Shown piece by piece: positions 6,853-15,167 of a DNA stretch of 20,657 bases (positions within the stretch are counted from its first letter, which is position 1; each line of letters starts with the position of its first letter). This DNA comes from an uncultured Gemmatimonadota bacterium (GTDB taxonomy: Bacteria > Gemmatimonadota > Gemmatimonadetes > Gemmatimonadales > Gemmatimonadaceae). The notes beneath the pieces were generated by a model. That model searched no databases. It worked only from the letters and a program-made list of their open reading frames with translations, and was not told where the DNA came from. The position numbers and the translations under genes are program-made. Location of the stretch: positions 1-20,657 of the forward strand of contig CAMLDY010000042.1 of the NCBI GenBank assembly GCA_946478895.1. Direction: 5' to 3'.

Positions 6853-7947
6853 TTGTCTTCTAAAGTCGTCTGGTCGGCCGCGCTGCTCGCGCTCGCCGCC
6901 TGCAGCAGCGCCAAGAAGCCTTACATCATCGGGGCCGCGGGCCCATGGAAGCAGGGCTACGGAGTCCAGAACCTGCAGGGAGTAGAGCTGGCGGTCGAAG
7001 AGATCAACAACGCGGGCGGCATCAACGGCCACGCCCTGCGACTGATCTCCCGCGATGACGACGGCGAGGGCGACAAGGCCGCCAAGATCGCCCAGGATTT
7101 CGTCGCGACCCGCTCGATTTCCGCGGTGATCGGACACGTGAATTCATCGGGCATGCTGGCCGCCGCTCCGGTTTACGACGGCCAGCTGCCCGCAATCGCG
7201 ACCAGCGCCACCTCGCCCGATCTCACCGGCATCTCCAGCTGGGTTTTCCGCATCATCTCCAGCGATTCGCTCAACGGCATCGCCCTCGCCAACTTCGCGT
7301 CAAAGTTCGGACAGCGCGGACCGGCGAGTGTTGCCGTGCTCTATGAGAACAACACCTACGGCCGGGGTCTCGCCGATTCCTTCCGTCGCTCCTTTCACGG
7401 CGACATCCTCAGCCTCGATCCAATCGACGCCGATCTGCAGAGCGCCGAGCCTTACATAGCGTATCTCAAGATGCGGAAGCCGAAGATCGTTTTCGTCGCC
7501 GGCCGCGTCGCGTCGGGTCTCAAGATTCTGCAGGAAGCGAGACGTCAGGGCTTCAATCCGATTTTTGTTGGCGGAGACGGATGGCAAGGCATTCTCGCCG
7601 ACACCGCGACGGCGGAAGGCGCCTACATCGGAATGTCATTCACCCCCGAAGATCCCACACCGCCCGCGCGCGCCTTCGTCGCGGCGTTCGAGAAGAAGTA
7701 CCACACCCAGCCCGACGCCCATGCGGCGCTCGCTTACGATGCCACCAAGCTGGTTGCGCAGGCACTCCGGGAAAAAGGGCCGGATCGCCGGGCAGTCCGC
7801 GATTATCTGCATTCATTGAATCGTGAGACCGCGTACGCTGGTCTCACCGGTCCCGCGTACTTCGAGGACACCGGTGACCCGGTCGGCATGCGGTTCCGCG
7901 TGCTGCGCGCCCACAATGGGCAGCTGACCGTCGCGGAGGCGAGATGA
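6853..7947 (+). CDS. Type I periplasmic-binding (LivJ-like) lipoprotein
   Basis: A 364-residue ligand-binding lipoprotein of the branched-chain amino acid/amide receptor type (Peripla_BP_6, LivJ-like). It begins with TTG: a strong GGGAGGGGGAAG directly precedes it, and no in-frame ATG restores a better signal. The signal peptide is very short, with the lipobox LAAC and Cys17. Two-lobe features are clear: [20 protein letters not shown] near residue 40, [30 protein letters not shown], and FVGGDGW. No ABC permease or ATPase gene lies nearby. Instead the stop overlaps the ATG of a chemoreceptor gene (ATGA), so the likely job is to present a ligand to that receptor. The ligand cannot be read from sequence; amino acids, amides or short organic acids are typical of the family. 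Confidence 0.88.
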   Translation: MSSKVVWSAALLALAACSSAKKPYIIGAAGPWKQGYGVQNLQGVELAVEEINNAGGINGHALRLISRDDDGEGDKAAKIAQDFVATRSISAVIGHVNSSGMLAAAPVYDGQLPAIATSATSPDLTGISSWVFRIISSDSLNGIALANFASKFGQRGPASVAVLYENNTYGRGLADSFRRSFHGDILSLDPIDADLQSAEPYIAYLKMRKPKIVFVAGRVASGLKILQEARRQGFNPIFVGGDGWQGILADTATAEGAYIGMSFTPEDPTPPARAFVAAFEKKYHTQPDAHAALAYDATKLVAQALREKGPDRRAVRDYLHSLNRETAYAGLTGPAYFEDTGDPVGMRFRVLRAHNGQLTVAEAR

Positions 7948-9773
7948 AAACCACCTTCAGATTCCAGACGATTCGACAGGTTCTGACGGTCGGGTTTTCG
8001 TTCCTGATTCTGCTTCTCGTCGGCGCCGGCGCCGTCGGCTGGATCTCGATGAACAGCATGGCCAACATGGTGAGCGAGACGCTCGCCGACGCGCAGCAGG
8101 ATGCCAAGCAGGCGTCCGACTTTTCCAACGTCGTCACCCAGGAAATCCAGGCCGCGAACACCTACCTGAGCGACCAGGATGCCAAGTCCGACGCCGATTT
8201 CCGTCGACTCGGCTGGGAAGCGCACCGGCTGCAAAGGAATTTCAGCGCGCGACAGGACGTCCTCGCCGATCAGATAGTTCGCACGGTAGCAATCGACACG
8301 ACGCTTGCACGCGTCGAGGCAGCCTTCGCGTTGTCGCACAGATTGACGGACCTCGGGCGCCTCGACGAGGCCCACGCCGAAGCGCAGAAGGCCCGCAAGA
8401 TGGTGCCGGGACTGCTGGAGCAGCTTACTGCGCTCGAGCACTCCCGCGCAAAGCAGCTGTCGACGATGTCGGCGGACCTCCGCGCCCAGGCAACGGCGCG
8501 GTCGCGGATTCTCGTCACGGTGATCGTTATTGCGACACTCCTGGCGATGATGATCGTGATCCGGACGGGACGCGCGGTGGGTCGTCCGCTGCGTCTGCTG
8601 GTTCGGCACGCGATTCAGCTCAGTCACGGAGACTTGCAGCAGCGCACCGAAGGCGAGATGCCCGGTGAGTTCCGCACTCTCGCCGATGCGATGAATCACG
8701 CAACGATAGCGTTGTCGCGCATCGCCGCCGGCGCCGCGAAAACGGCTGACGAAGTCGCGCAATCGGCTTCCGATCTGGCATCGGCATCGAAGCAGATCTC
8801 GGCGTCAGCGGGCGAAGTCGCGGACGCAGTGGAAGAAGTTTCGCACGGCGCCGAATCGCAGGTCGCCCAGCTGCGCCAGGTCAACGAAGCGCTCGACGGG
8901 ATTCGCACCCGCGGCGACAATCTCGTCGGCGGCGCGCAGGAAGTTCACGGGCTCGCCAGCGCGATCGAAGCGGAGGCCGAGGCAAAGCGCATTGAGATCG
9001 ACCGCGCGCTCAAGATTCTCTTCGACGTAAGAACCATCGTCGAGCAGGCCGCGGCGCAGGTTCGGGAGCTCAACACCAGCACCAGCGAGATCAACAAGTT
9101 CGTCGTCTCGGTTGGTCGCATCGCCGAGCAGACCAACCTTCTGTCGCTCAACGCGGCAATCGAAGCGGCGCGTGCCGGCGAGGCGGGTCGCGGCTTCGGC
9201 GTCGTCGCCGGTGAAGTGAGAAAGCTGGCCGATCAGACCCAGGCCGCGGCCGACGACGTCGTGAAGATGACCGAGGGCGTCACGACGCGTGTCACGGCGA
9301 CGTCGAAGGCAATGGAAGAGGGCGTGACGCAAGTCGGGGAGATCGAGCGGGTCAGTCGCGAGCTCGATAGCGCGCTGTCGACGATTCTGGCCGCGGCCGA
9401 ACGCACCAGAGCGGCCGCCGCCACGGTGACGACCGCCGCAACCGAAAACGCGCGCGCCGTCGATTCAGCCGCCGCCAACCTCGGGCTGGTCGCTCGCACG
9501 GCGGAGAGCCACGCGACGGCGGCGATGCAGGTCAGCGCGTCCACCGAGGAGCAGAGCGCCGCGTGCGAGCAAATGAGCATGGCGTCGACGCAGCTGTTCC
9601 ACGGCAGCCACGCACTCAAGGATCTGGTCGGCGAGCTCAAGACCGACGGTTTGACCGGGACGACCGAGATGCAGGTGCCACCGGCGACTGCGGAGGCCGC
9701 GGCTCCAGCCGCGCCGCCGGGGCCGCGACTTACTCCACCGAATCCCCAGCCTCCAATGAAAAAGGTCGCGTAA
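7944..9773 (+). CDS. Methyl-accepting chemotaxis protein
   Basis: A 609-residue transmembrane chemoreceptor. Membrane helices are at about residues 13-35 and 188-207. Between them is a helical periplasmic domain of about 150 residues, of four-helix-bundle size. A HAMP linker follows (about 208-262), then a long cytoplasmic coiled coil. The signalling hairpin is at 392-429 and contains [20 protein letters not shown] and [15 protein letters not shown], the near-invariant CheA/CheW contact region. The C-terminus (about 580-609) is an Ala/Pro-rich tail ending in KKVA, without the NWETF-type CheR tether. It overlaps the binding-protein gene by 4 bases, so translational coupling is likely. No other che gene is in the window, so the rest of the pathway is encoded elsewhere. 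A non-motility output through CheA is also possible. Confidence 0.95.
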   Translation: MKTTFRFQTIRQVLTVGFSFLILLLVGAGAVGWISMNSMANMVSETLADAQQDAKQASDFSNVVTQEIQAANTYLSDQDAKSDADFRRLGWEAHRLQRNFSARQDVLADQIVRTVAIDTTLARVEAAFALSHRLTDLGRLDEAHAEAQKARKMVPGLLEQLTALEHSRAKQLSTMSADLRAQATARSRILVTVIVIATLLAMMIVIRTGRAVGRPLRLLVRHAIQLSHGDLQQRTEGEMPGEFRTLADAMNHATIALSRIAAGAAKTADEVAQSASDLASASKQISASAGEVADAVEEVSHGAESQVAQLRQVNEALDGIRTRGDNLVGGAQEVHGLASAIEAEAEAKRIEIDRALKILFDVRTIVEQAAAQVRELNTSTSEINKFVVSVGRIAEQTNLLSLNAAIEAARAGEAGRGFGVVAGEVRKLADQTQAAADDVVKMTEGVTTRVTATSKAMEEGVTQVGEIERVSRELDSALSTILAAAERTRAAAATVTTAATENARAVDSAAANLGLVARTAESHATAAMQVSASTEEQSAACEQMSMASTQLFHGSHALKDLVGELKTDGLTGTTEMQVPPATAEAAAPAAPPGPRLTPPNPQPPMKKVA

Positions 9774-9784
9774 GCGACCTTTTT
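9759..9784. terminator. Intrinsic terminator overlapping the chemoreceptor stop codon
   Basis: AAAAAGGTCGC (9759-9769) and GCGACCTTTTT (9774-9784) form a perfect 11 bp stem with the tetraloop GTAA (GNRA type). The stop codon TAA (9771-9773) lies in the loop and the last four codons (KKVA) form the left arm. The A/T ends make it work in both directions, which suits the convergent M28 gene ending at 9816. Confidence 0.93.
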
Positions 9785-9815
9785 CACTTTGAAGACTCTT
9801 GTTGCGTACTGAGAT

Positions 9816-11465
9816 TCATTGCACGCATGCGCCGTGCGGATCCGGCTTCGGCTTGTCGACCACCACGCGATGATCGAGGTTGCCGACGTTTAGCGCGACG
9901 TCGTGCACGAGCTGCGCAACTTTCCGCATGTGCTCGTAGTCGATGTACTGCGGCTCGTCCGTCAGCTGGTGGTAGTCCATGTGCAATCCGGTCGTGAAGA
10001 ACGTAATCGGGATCCCGTAGCGAGCGTACTCGTAGTGATCGCTGCGGCAGTAGATGCGCTCCGGATGGCCGTTGGCATCGAAGGTGTAGTCGAAGCTCAT
10101 TGGCGTCGGCTCGGTCTTGTTCACTGCTTCGACGATGTCGCCGAGCTCGGTCGAGAGTCGCCGCGATCCAACCAGCTGCAGATAGGTCGGCCCGCCGCCA
10201 ACGAAGTCAAACGCGCCACCGCGACCGATCATGTCCATGTTCAGCTGCGCCACGATCGAATCGCGCGGCACCGTCGGATTGTCGGTGAAGTAGCGCGACC
10301 CCAGCAGCCCCGCCTCTTCACCAGTGTGCCAGACAAAGAGCAGCGAGCGTCGCGGACGCGTCGCCGACTTCGCGAATGCCTCGGCGATCTCCAGCACGCC
10401 GACCGAGCCCGAGCCATCGTCGTCGGCGCCATTGTAGATCGAATCCATCCGCGGCGGACGAATGCGTCGCAGGCTGTCGACGTTGACGTGAATCGAGGCG
10501 CGCTCCGCCGGCGTCAGACCGCCGCCCGGCGTGCCCGGCGTCTCATGGGTGCGGGCTTCGACGATTCGATTCGCCATTATGTTGTAGGTGCGCAGCGAAT
10601 CGTGATCGAGCGGGCCGGCGAACCTGATGCCCAGATGGTCATTGTGGGCGCCGAGCGCGACGTACTCACCGCGGAGAGCCGGGTCGGTACCCGGAATGAT
10701 GCCGATGACGTTTCTCGCCGGCGCGGGCGAGCGGGTGAACGCGATCGACGAAAATCGCAGCCAGCCGCCGAGGGTGCCGGTTTTCATCGACACGGTGTCG
10801 CCGCGGAGAAGTCGCGACGCAGCCGCGGGTGACACGACGAAGTTCACCCGCGCCGGTGTGGTGTCGCTCGACATGGTGATCGAATACGGCCGGACGACCC
10901 GGGGATCGTTGACAGTGATGATCGCACCCGCCGCTTCATAGCTGCGGATGATCCGACCGGGATTGCGCCGCAGCGGCGAACGAATGGCAAGCAGCAGCGC
11001 CTTGCCGGCGACCTGGTCGGGAGAAATGAGTGTCGTCGTATCCGACAAATCGCCGCCGTAGATCACCTGCAGGCTGTCGACGGGCATCGCGCGGCCCGAA
11101 GCCGGGAAGCTCGTGATGAAGTCGGTGCCGACGGCGAGCGGTGCGCCGTCGATGAAGACCTGCGCGCCGGGCGCCAATGACACCTTGAATGCGGGAACGT
11201 CCTGAAAGTAGCTGCCGTTCAGTCCGCCAGGCTGGACGCCCATCCGCGCCAGCTCGCCCGCGATGTAGGCCGTGCCCTTGTAATTCCCTTCGGTGCCGAA
11301 CTGCCGGCCGAGCATCGAGTCGTCGGCAAAAATGTACAAGCGGGTGCTCAGGTCCTGCGCCGATATCGCGGCGCTGGTGCCGCCCGCCGGCGCCGTCTGC
11401 AGCGCCGTGGTGCACCCCATCGCTAACGTGCCAATGCAAGCTACGACCATCCTCGAGATCTTCAC
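9816..11465 (-). CDS. M28-family metallopeptidase, lipoprotein
   Basis: A 549-residue exported zinc peptidase, probably an aminopeptidase on the envelope. The start is the GTG at 11465: AGGAG lies 5 bases upstream and the lipobox LAMGC (Cys18) follows at once, whereas the longer upstream frame lacks a signal. The two-zinc site is complete: His274 in AHNDHLG, the bridging Asp349 in GADDDGSGS, the catalytic pair Glu383-Glu384 in TGEEAGLLGS, Asp411 in NMDMIGR, and His499 in MDYHQLTDEP. Residues about 130-240 look like a protease-associated (PA) insert. The segment between the first His and the bridging Asp (about 70 residues, with a GTPGGGLTPAERA loop) is longer than in compact relatives. It stands alone, divergent from queC and convergent with the chemoreceptor gene. 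Confidence 0.93.
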   Translation of the reverse strand: MKISRMVVACIGTLAMGCTTALQTAPAGGTSAAISAQDLSTRLYIFADDSMLGRQFGTEGNYKGTAYIAGELARMGVQPGGLNGSYFQDVPAFKVSLAPGAQVFIDGAPLAVGTDFITSFPASGRAMPVDSLQVIYGGDLSDTTTLISPDQVAGKALLLAIRSPLRRNPGRIIRSYEAAGAIITVNDPRVVRPYSITMSSDTTPARVNFVVSPAAASRLLRGDTVSMKTGTLGGWLRFSSIAFTRSPAPARNVIGIIPGTDPALRGEYVALGAHNDHLGIRFAGPLDHDSLRTYNIMANRIVEARTHETPGTPGGGLTPAERASIHVNVDSLRRIRPPRMDSIYNGADDDGSGSVGVLEIAEAFAKSATRPRRSLLFVWHTGEEAGLLGSRYFTDNPTVPRDSIVAQLNMDMIGRGGAFDFVGGGPTYLQLVGSRRLSTELGDIVEAVNKTEPTPMSFDYTFDANGHPERIYCRSDHYEYARYGIPITFFTTGLHMDYHQLTDEPQYIDYEHMRKVAQLVHDVALNVGNLDHRVVVDKPKPDPHGACVQ

Positions 11466-11607
11466 ATCTTCTCCTTGTTGTTCGATTCCATCGCAGCGGG
11501 AGCCTCGCCGCGCCGCGGCCAGCCCGCTGAATCTGGAGCGCGCAGCCGCGCCGGGCAAACCACTGCGATAGCTTTCACGCAGCTGACTCGTTCACGAAGT
11601 TCCAACT

Positions 11608-12390
11608 ATGGTGAATCCCCCGGACTCCGCATCCTCGAGAACGCCCGCGCCCCGGCCTGCCGGTGATGGCGCGGTGGTGCTCCTGAGTGGCGGCCTCGAC
11701 TCGACCACCGTTCTGGCGATCGCCAGGAGCGAAGGCCTCGACATTCATGCGGTCAGCTTCCGCTACGGGCAACGGCACGCAATCGAGATCGCCGCCGCGC
11801 AGCGGATCGCGCGGAGAATGGGAGTCCGGGATCACCGCATCATCGATATCGACCTGGCGCAGTTCGGAGGCTCCGCTCTAACCGCCGACATCGCCGTCCC
11901 CAAGGATCGGGATCTGGGCGTGACGTCGCCCGCACCCCACGAGATTCCGATCACCTACGTCCCGGCCCGCAACACGATTTTTCTCTCCTTCGCCCTCGCG
12001 CTCGCCGAAGTCACGGGATCGACCAGCATCTTCATCGGCGTCAACGCGCTCGACTACAGCGGGTACCCCGACTGCCGGCCGGAGTACATCAAGGCATTCG
12101 AGACGATGGCGAACCTGGCGACCCGCGCCGGCGTCGAAGCGAAAACGCGAATCTCGATTCGCACACCGCTCATCTCGCTCACCAAAGCCGCGATCATCAC
12201 CCTCGGCATATCCCTTGGCGTCGATTACTCCGACACCACCAGCTGCTACGATCCGGCGCCGGACGGCGAGGCCTGCGGCCGCTGCGATGCGTGCCAGCTG
12301 CGACTGAAGGGTTTCCGGGAGGCGGGGCTCGCCGATCCCATCGCCTACGCGCGCGACACCCGTTCGTTCGCCGGCAGGGGCGCCCGATGA
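11608..12390 (+). CDS. queC: 7-cyano-7-deazaguanine synthase (QueC)
   Basis: Converts 7-carboxy-7-deazaguanine to preQ0 using ATP and ammonia, in queuosine precursor synthesis in the cytosol. The 260-residue protein has the PP-loop ATP site SGGLDS at 27-32 and the family block [14 protein letters not shown] at 118-131. The zinc site is Cys213, Cys223, Cys226 and Cys229 near the C-terminus (CYDP, CGRCDAC). About 20 residues before the PP-loop core are a Pro/Ser-rich extension, so the exact start is less sure, and no strong ribosome binding site precedes the ATG. The stop overlaps the start of queE (ATGA), making a two-gene operon of consecutive steps. queD, queF or folE are not in the window. 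Confidence 0.96.
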   Translation: MVNPPDSASSRTPAPRPAGDGAVVLLSGGLDSTTVLAIARSEGLDIHAVSFRYGQRHAIEIAAAQRIARRMGVRDHRIIDIDLAQFGGSALTADIAVPKDRDLGVTSPAPHEIPITYVPARNTIFLSFALALAEVTGSTSIFIGVNALDYSGYPDCRPEYIKAFETMANLATRAGVEAKTRISIRTPLISLTKAAIITLGISLGVDYSDTTSCYDPAPDGEACGRCDACQLRLKGFREAGLADPIAYARDTRSFAGRGAR

Positions 12391-13073
12391 ACTACACCGT
12401 GAAGGAGATCTTTTATACTCTGCAGGGCGAGGGCGCGCAGGCGGGGCGCGCGGCGGTGTTCTGTCGCTTCTCAGGCTGCAACCTATGGTCTGGTCGCGAA
12501 GAGGATCGCTCGCGAGCGGTGTGCAAGTTCTGCGACACCGATTTTGTCGGCATCGGTCCAGACGGCGGTCGCTTCAAGTCAGCGGGAGAGCTTGCGGCCG
12601 CGGTCGATCGATGCTGGGCCGGTGGCGTCGCGCGTACAGACTCTAGCGAGGGGCCCGACGGTCAAGCCGAATTCTCCGACCGCGACGCCCGAAAATATGT
12701 CGTCTGCACCGGCGGCGAGCCCCTCCTCCAGCTCGATGAAAACCTGATCGCCGCACTCCACGAGCACGGCTTCGAGGTCGCCGTCGAAACCAACGGCACC
12801 CGCCCCGCCCCACGCTCGCTCGACTGGGTCTGCGTCAGCCCAAAGGCCGGCGCACCACTCGTCCAGACCAACGGCAACGAGCTCAAGCTGGTCTACCCGC
12901 AGCCCGACGCCCCGCCCGAAAAGTTCGCGCACCTCGACTTCCAGCACTTCTTCCTGCAACCGATGGACGGCCCCGATGTCTCCGCCAACACCGAGCTCGC
13001 CATCGACTACTGCCTGCGACACCCGCGCTGGCGCCTCAGCATCCAGACCCACAAGCTGGTCGGAATTCGGTGA
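12387..13073 (+). CDS. queE: 7-carboxy-7-deazaguanine synthase (QueE), radical SAM
   Basis: Rearranges 6-carboxytetrahydropterin to 7-carboxy-7-deazaguanine with S-adenosylmethionine and an iron-sulfur cluster, the step before QueC. It is 228 residues long. The N-terminal [15 protein letters not shown] is diagnostic. The cluster ligands are Cys31, Cys46 and Cys49, spaced CX14CX2C rather than the usual CX3CX2C; this longer spacing is known for a QueE subgroup (Burkholderia multivorans type). The SAM-binding TGGEPLLQL and VETNGT follow. It overlaps queC by 4 bases (ATGA), and the N-terminal motif starts directly at this ATG, so the start is secure. Confidence 0.96.
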   Translation: MNYTVKEIFYTLQGEGAQAGRAAVFCRFSGCNLWSGREEDRSRAVCKFCDTDFVGIGPDGGRFKSAGELAAAVDRCWAGGVARTDSSEGPDGQAEFSDRDARKYVVCTGGEPLLQLDENLIAALHEHGFEVAVETNGTRPAPRSLDWVCVSPKAGAPLVQTNGNELKLVYPQPDAPPEKFAHLDFQHFFLQPMDGPDVSANTELAIDYCLRHPRWRLSIQTHKLVGIR

Positions 13074-13136
13074 CTCGTCGCCCGTCGCGCGGCTACTCGT
13101 AAACTCAACACCGGCGCGACCGCCGCGACGCGGCAG

Positions 13137-14366
13137 CTAGGTCCTGAGCGCCGGACCCAACGCGCTCTTGCGCTGACTGCGCGGCGTCCGCGCCTTCACC
13201 TCGGCGTCGAACGCATCGAGATACTTGATGCCCGAGCCGGTGTTGAACAGCACCACCCGCTCACCGAGCTTGATCTTGCCACGGTCGATCAGCTTGCGCA
13301 GCGCGGGCAGGCACGCGCCGCCCTCCGGCGCGGCAAAAATTCCTTCGCGGCGTGCGATCTCACGCGCACCCGCGATCAGCTCCTCGTCGGTCACCGCTAT
13401 CGCGGCGCCGTTGGATTCGCGAATCGCATCGAGAATCAGGAAATCACCGATCGCCTTCGGCACCCTCAGACCCGAAGCGGTGGTCGCGGCATTCTCGAAC
13501 TCGGCGGCATGGCGCTCGCCCTTCTCGAACGCGCGCACGATCGGCGCGCACCCAGCCGCTTGCACCGAGATCATGCGCGGCCGCTTGTCGTCGATCCACC
13601 CGAGCTCCTGCATCTCGTCGAACGCCTTCCACATCCCGACGAGTCCGGTGCCGCCGCCGGTTGGGTAGATGATGACGTCCGGCAGCGTCCATGATCCCTG
13701 CTCCGCCAGCTCGTAGCCGAGGGTTTTCTTGCCCTCGACGCGGTACGGCTCCTTGAGCGTCGAGACGTCGAACCACCCCTCCGCTTCCTTTCTGCGCGCG
13801 ACTTCGGCGCCGCAGTCTGTAATCAGGCCGTCGATCAGCGTCACGTTCGCACCGGCGACTTCGCACTCGATGATGTTGGCGCGCGGCGTGTCGCGGGGCA
13901 TGAAGAGGTGCGCTTCGATTCCCGCCAGCGCGCAGTAGGCCGCAAGCGCGCCGGCGGCGTTGCCCGCGGAAGGCGCGGCGAGCTTCTTCAGACCGAGCTC
14001 CCTCGCCATCGATACCGCGACCGCCATTCCGCGCGCCTTGAAGCTCTGCGTCGGATTGACCGACTCGTCCTTGATGTAGAGCTCGCCCATACCAAGGGTT
14101 TCACCCAGATGCTTCGCATGGTGGAGAGGTGTCCAACCTTCTCCCAGCGTGACGATGTTGTCCTCGCGACGCACGGGGAGGACTTCGCGATAGCGCCATA
14201 AGTCAGCTCGCCGCGCATAAAGCGCCTGCCGCGTCAGGAATTTCGAGATGCGCTTGAGGTCATAGCGCACGAAGATCGGCTTGCCGCACTCGGTGCAGAC
14301 GTTGTGAACGCGTCTTGCCTCGTATTCGCGGTGACAGGAGGAGCACTCGAGATTCTTGACGTGCAT
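13137..14366 (-). CDS. thrC: Threonine synthase, zinc-ribbon type
   Basis: PLP enzyme converting O-phosphohomoserine to threonine, in cytosolic amino acid synthesis. It is 409 residues. An N-terminal zinc ribbon (Cys8, Cys11, Cys24, Cys27) precedes the fold-type II PLP domain. The Schiff-base lysine is Lys110 in TQSFKARG, the PLP-phosphate loop is PTGGGTG at 235-241, and [12 protein letters not shown] (133-144) is the Asn-containing substrate loop. The frame stays open 97 codons upstream, but the ribbon begins at the ATG at 14366, so this start is preferred although no clear ribosome binding site precedes it. The gene converges on queE across 63 bases. Related PLP lyases (cysteate synthase, threonine dehydratase) are less likely given the ribbon and the overall pattern. 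Confidence 0.9.
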   Translation of the reverse strand: MHVKNLECSSCHREYEARRVHNVCTECGKPIFVRYDLKRISKFLTRQALYARRADLWRYREVLPVRREDNIVTLGEGWTPLHHAKHLGETLGMGELYIKDESVNPTQSFKARGMAVAVSMARELGLKKLAAPSAGNAAGALAAYCALAGIEAHLFMPRDTPRANIIECEVAGANVTLIDGLITDCGAEVARRKEAEGWFDVSTLKEPYRVEGKKTLGYELAEQGSWTLPDVIIYPTGGGTGLVGMWKAFDEMQELGWIDDKRPRMISVQAAGCAPIVRAFEKGERHAAEFENAATTASGLRVPKAIGDFLILDAIRESNGAAIAVTDEELIAGAREIARREGIFAAPEGGACLPALRKLIDRGKIKLGERVVLFNTGSGIKYLDAFDAEVKARTPRSQRKSALGPALRT

Positions 14367-14413
14367 TCGTCGATGCTGACTCGTGGAGTTGGGCGAGCTG
14401 GCCGCTCGCCTTA

Positions 14414-14442
14414 GCTTTAGGAAATTACATGCCCGATGCCAA
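14414..14442 (-). promoter_or_regulatory. Candidate promoter for threonine synthase
   Basis: On the - strand TTGGCA (14437-14442) is a 5 of 6 -35 match, and TAAAGC (14414-14419) follows after 17 bases as a partial -10. It would give a leader of about 40 bases before the ATG at 14366. No T-box or other attenuator was recognised in this leader. Confidence 0.45.
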
Positions 14443-14507
14443 TTTGCGGACGAGACTGTGGGACTTGAAGTCGAAATGCTGATCGCTGCGTGGAGCACGC
14501 CACTCTC

Positions 14508-14642
14508 GTGACCACCGTCAACGAGCTCGGTGAAGCCGGCCGGACGTTCGGCGGCCGGCTCTTCTACTTCGCTCGTCTCGTCGCCGCGCTTCTGGCCGCG
14601 ACTCTGATTCCGATCCTGATCGATCGCCGGCTGCGCCGCTAG
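14508..14642 (+). CDS. Small single-pass membrane protein
   Basis: A 44-residue frame beginning at GTG, with one hydrophobic helix (about residues 18-38, LFYFARLVAALLAATLIPIL) followed by a basic end (RRLRR). Positive-inside logic would put the C-terminus in the cytoplasm. Its TAG stop (14640-14642) is immediately followed by the ATG of the DUF457 membrane protein, with no spacer, which supports a real, coupled gene. The start is uncertain: another in-frame GTG lies at 14490, and TGGAG at 14491-14495 is rather far from 14508. An 8 bp perfect inverted repeat (14534-14541 and 14553-14560) sits inside the frame. No family was recognised. Confidence 0.5.
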   Translation: MTTVNELGEAGRTFGGRLFYFARLVAALLAATLIPILIDRRLRR

Positions 14643-15167
14643 ATGTACGTCGGCCACGTCGGCGCCGCGCTGGCAGGAAAGCGCGCGCGTCAGAGCATCG
14701 GTCTGGCGGTGCTCCTCATCGCCACCTACACCCCGGACTGGGTCGATACCGGCCTCTGCCTCGCCGGCGCGTACAATCCCGACGGCGTGCTATCGCACTC
14801 GATCCCATCGGTGCTGCTGTTCGCCCTGGTGGGCTTTGCCGCGTATGCGATCATCGCCCGCGACTGGCGGGGCGGCCTCGTCGTCGGAGGGGTGATCGTC
14901 TCGCACATGTTCCTCGACTGGATCACCGGCTACAAGCCCACCTGGCCGGGCGGGACGATGATCGGGCTGCGCCTGTACACGCATCCCATCGCCGATTTCA
15001 TCGTCGAGGCGCTGGTGATCTTCGGCGGCGCGCTTCTCTATGCCAGGACCCTTCCGCCCCGGCGGCGACCGTGGGCCGATCTCGCCATCATGGCCGGCGC
15101 GCTGATCGCGCTCCAGCTGTCGATCGACGTCGCGCACCTGCTGATGAAGACGTTGCCCAAGTGCTGA
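14643..15167 (+). CDS. DUF457/YdjM-like membrane-bound metal-dependent hydrolase
   Basis: A 174-residue inner-membrane protein of the LexA-binding, membrane-bound metal-dependent hydrolase family (DUF457, YdjM/YbcI-like). Conserved polar residues lie at helix ends: His5 in YVGHVGAALAG, Asp32 and Asp35 in TPDWVD, His52 in LSHSIPS, His88 and Asp92 in SHMFLDWITG, and His114. Hydrophobic helices are at about 55-73, 78-94, 118-134 and 146-165. The substrate of this family is not established. The gene starts directly at the stop of a small membrane protein and its own stop overlaps the start of the RNB nuclease by 7 bases, so all are probably co-transcribed. Confidence 0.85.
   Translation: MYVGHVGAALAGKRARQSIGLAVLLIATYTPDWVDTGLCLAGAYNPDGVLSHSIPSVLLFALVGFAAYAIIARDWRGGLVVGGVIVSHMFLDWITGYKPTWPGGTMIGLRLYTHPIADFIVEALVIFGGALLYARTLPPRRRPWADLAIMAGALIALQLSIDVAHLLMKTLPKC

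Noticed and set aside
6853..7947. Binding protein as part of an ABC importer operon
   Set aside because: No permease or ATPase gene lies within the window on either side; the partner gene is a chemoreceptor.
7803..8762. - strand frame of 319 codons opposite the binding protein/chemoreceptor junction
   Set aside because: No family features, and the + strand in the same place encodes the chemoreceptor membrane and HAMP segments.
11608..13073. queC-queE as part of a 7-deazaguanine DNA-modification (dpd) island
   Set aside because: No transglycosylase-like dpdA, helicase, nuclease or phage genes are nearby; the neighbours are ordinary metabolic genes.
13074..13136. Terminator between queE and threonine synthase
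   Set aside because: Only a GCCGCG-A-CGCGGC palindrome with no usable loop or T-tract is present, so no call was made.
14367..14657. N-terminal extension of threonine synthase to 14657
   Set aside because: The added 97 residues are low-complexity, unlike any ThrC N-terminus, and would overlap the small membrane protein gene; the zinc ribbon starts right after the ATG at 14366.
15071..15160. Longer start for the RNB nuclease
   Set aside because: It would overlap the DUF457 gene by about 97 bases and adds an Arg-rich stretch unlike the family; GTG 15161 gives a normal short overlap.
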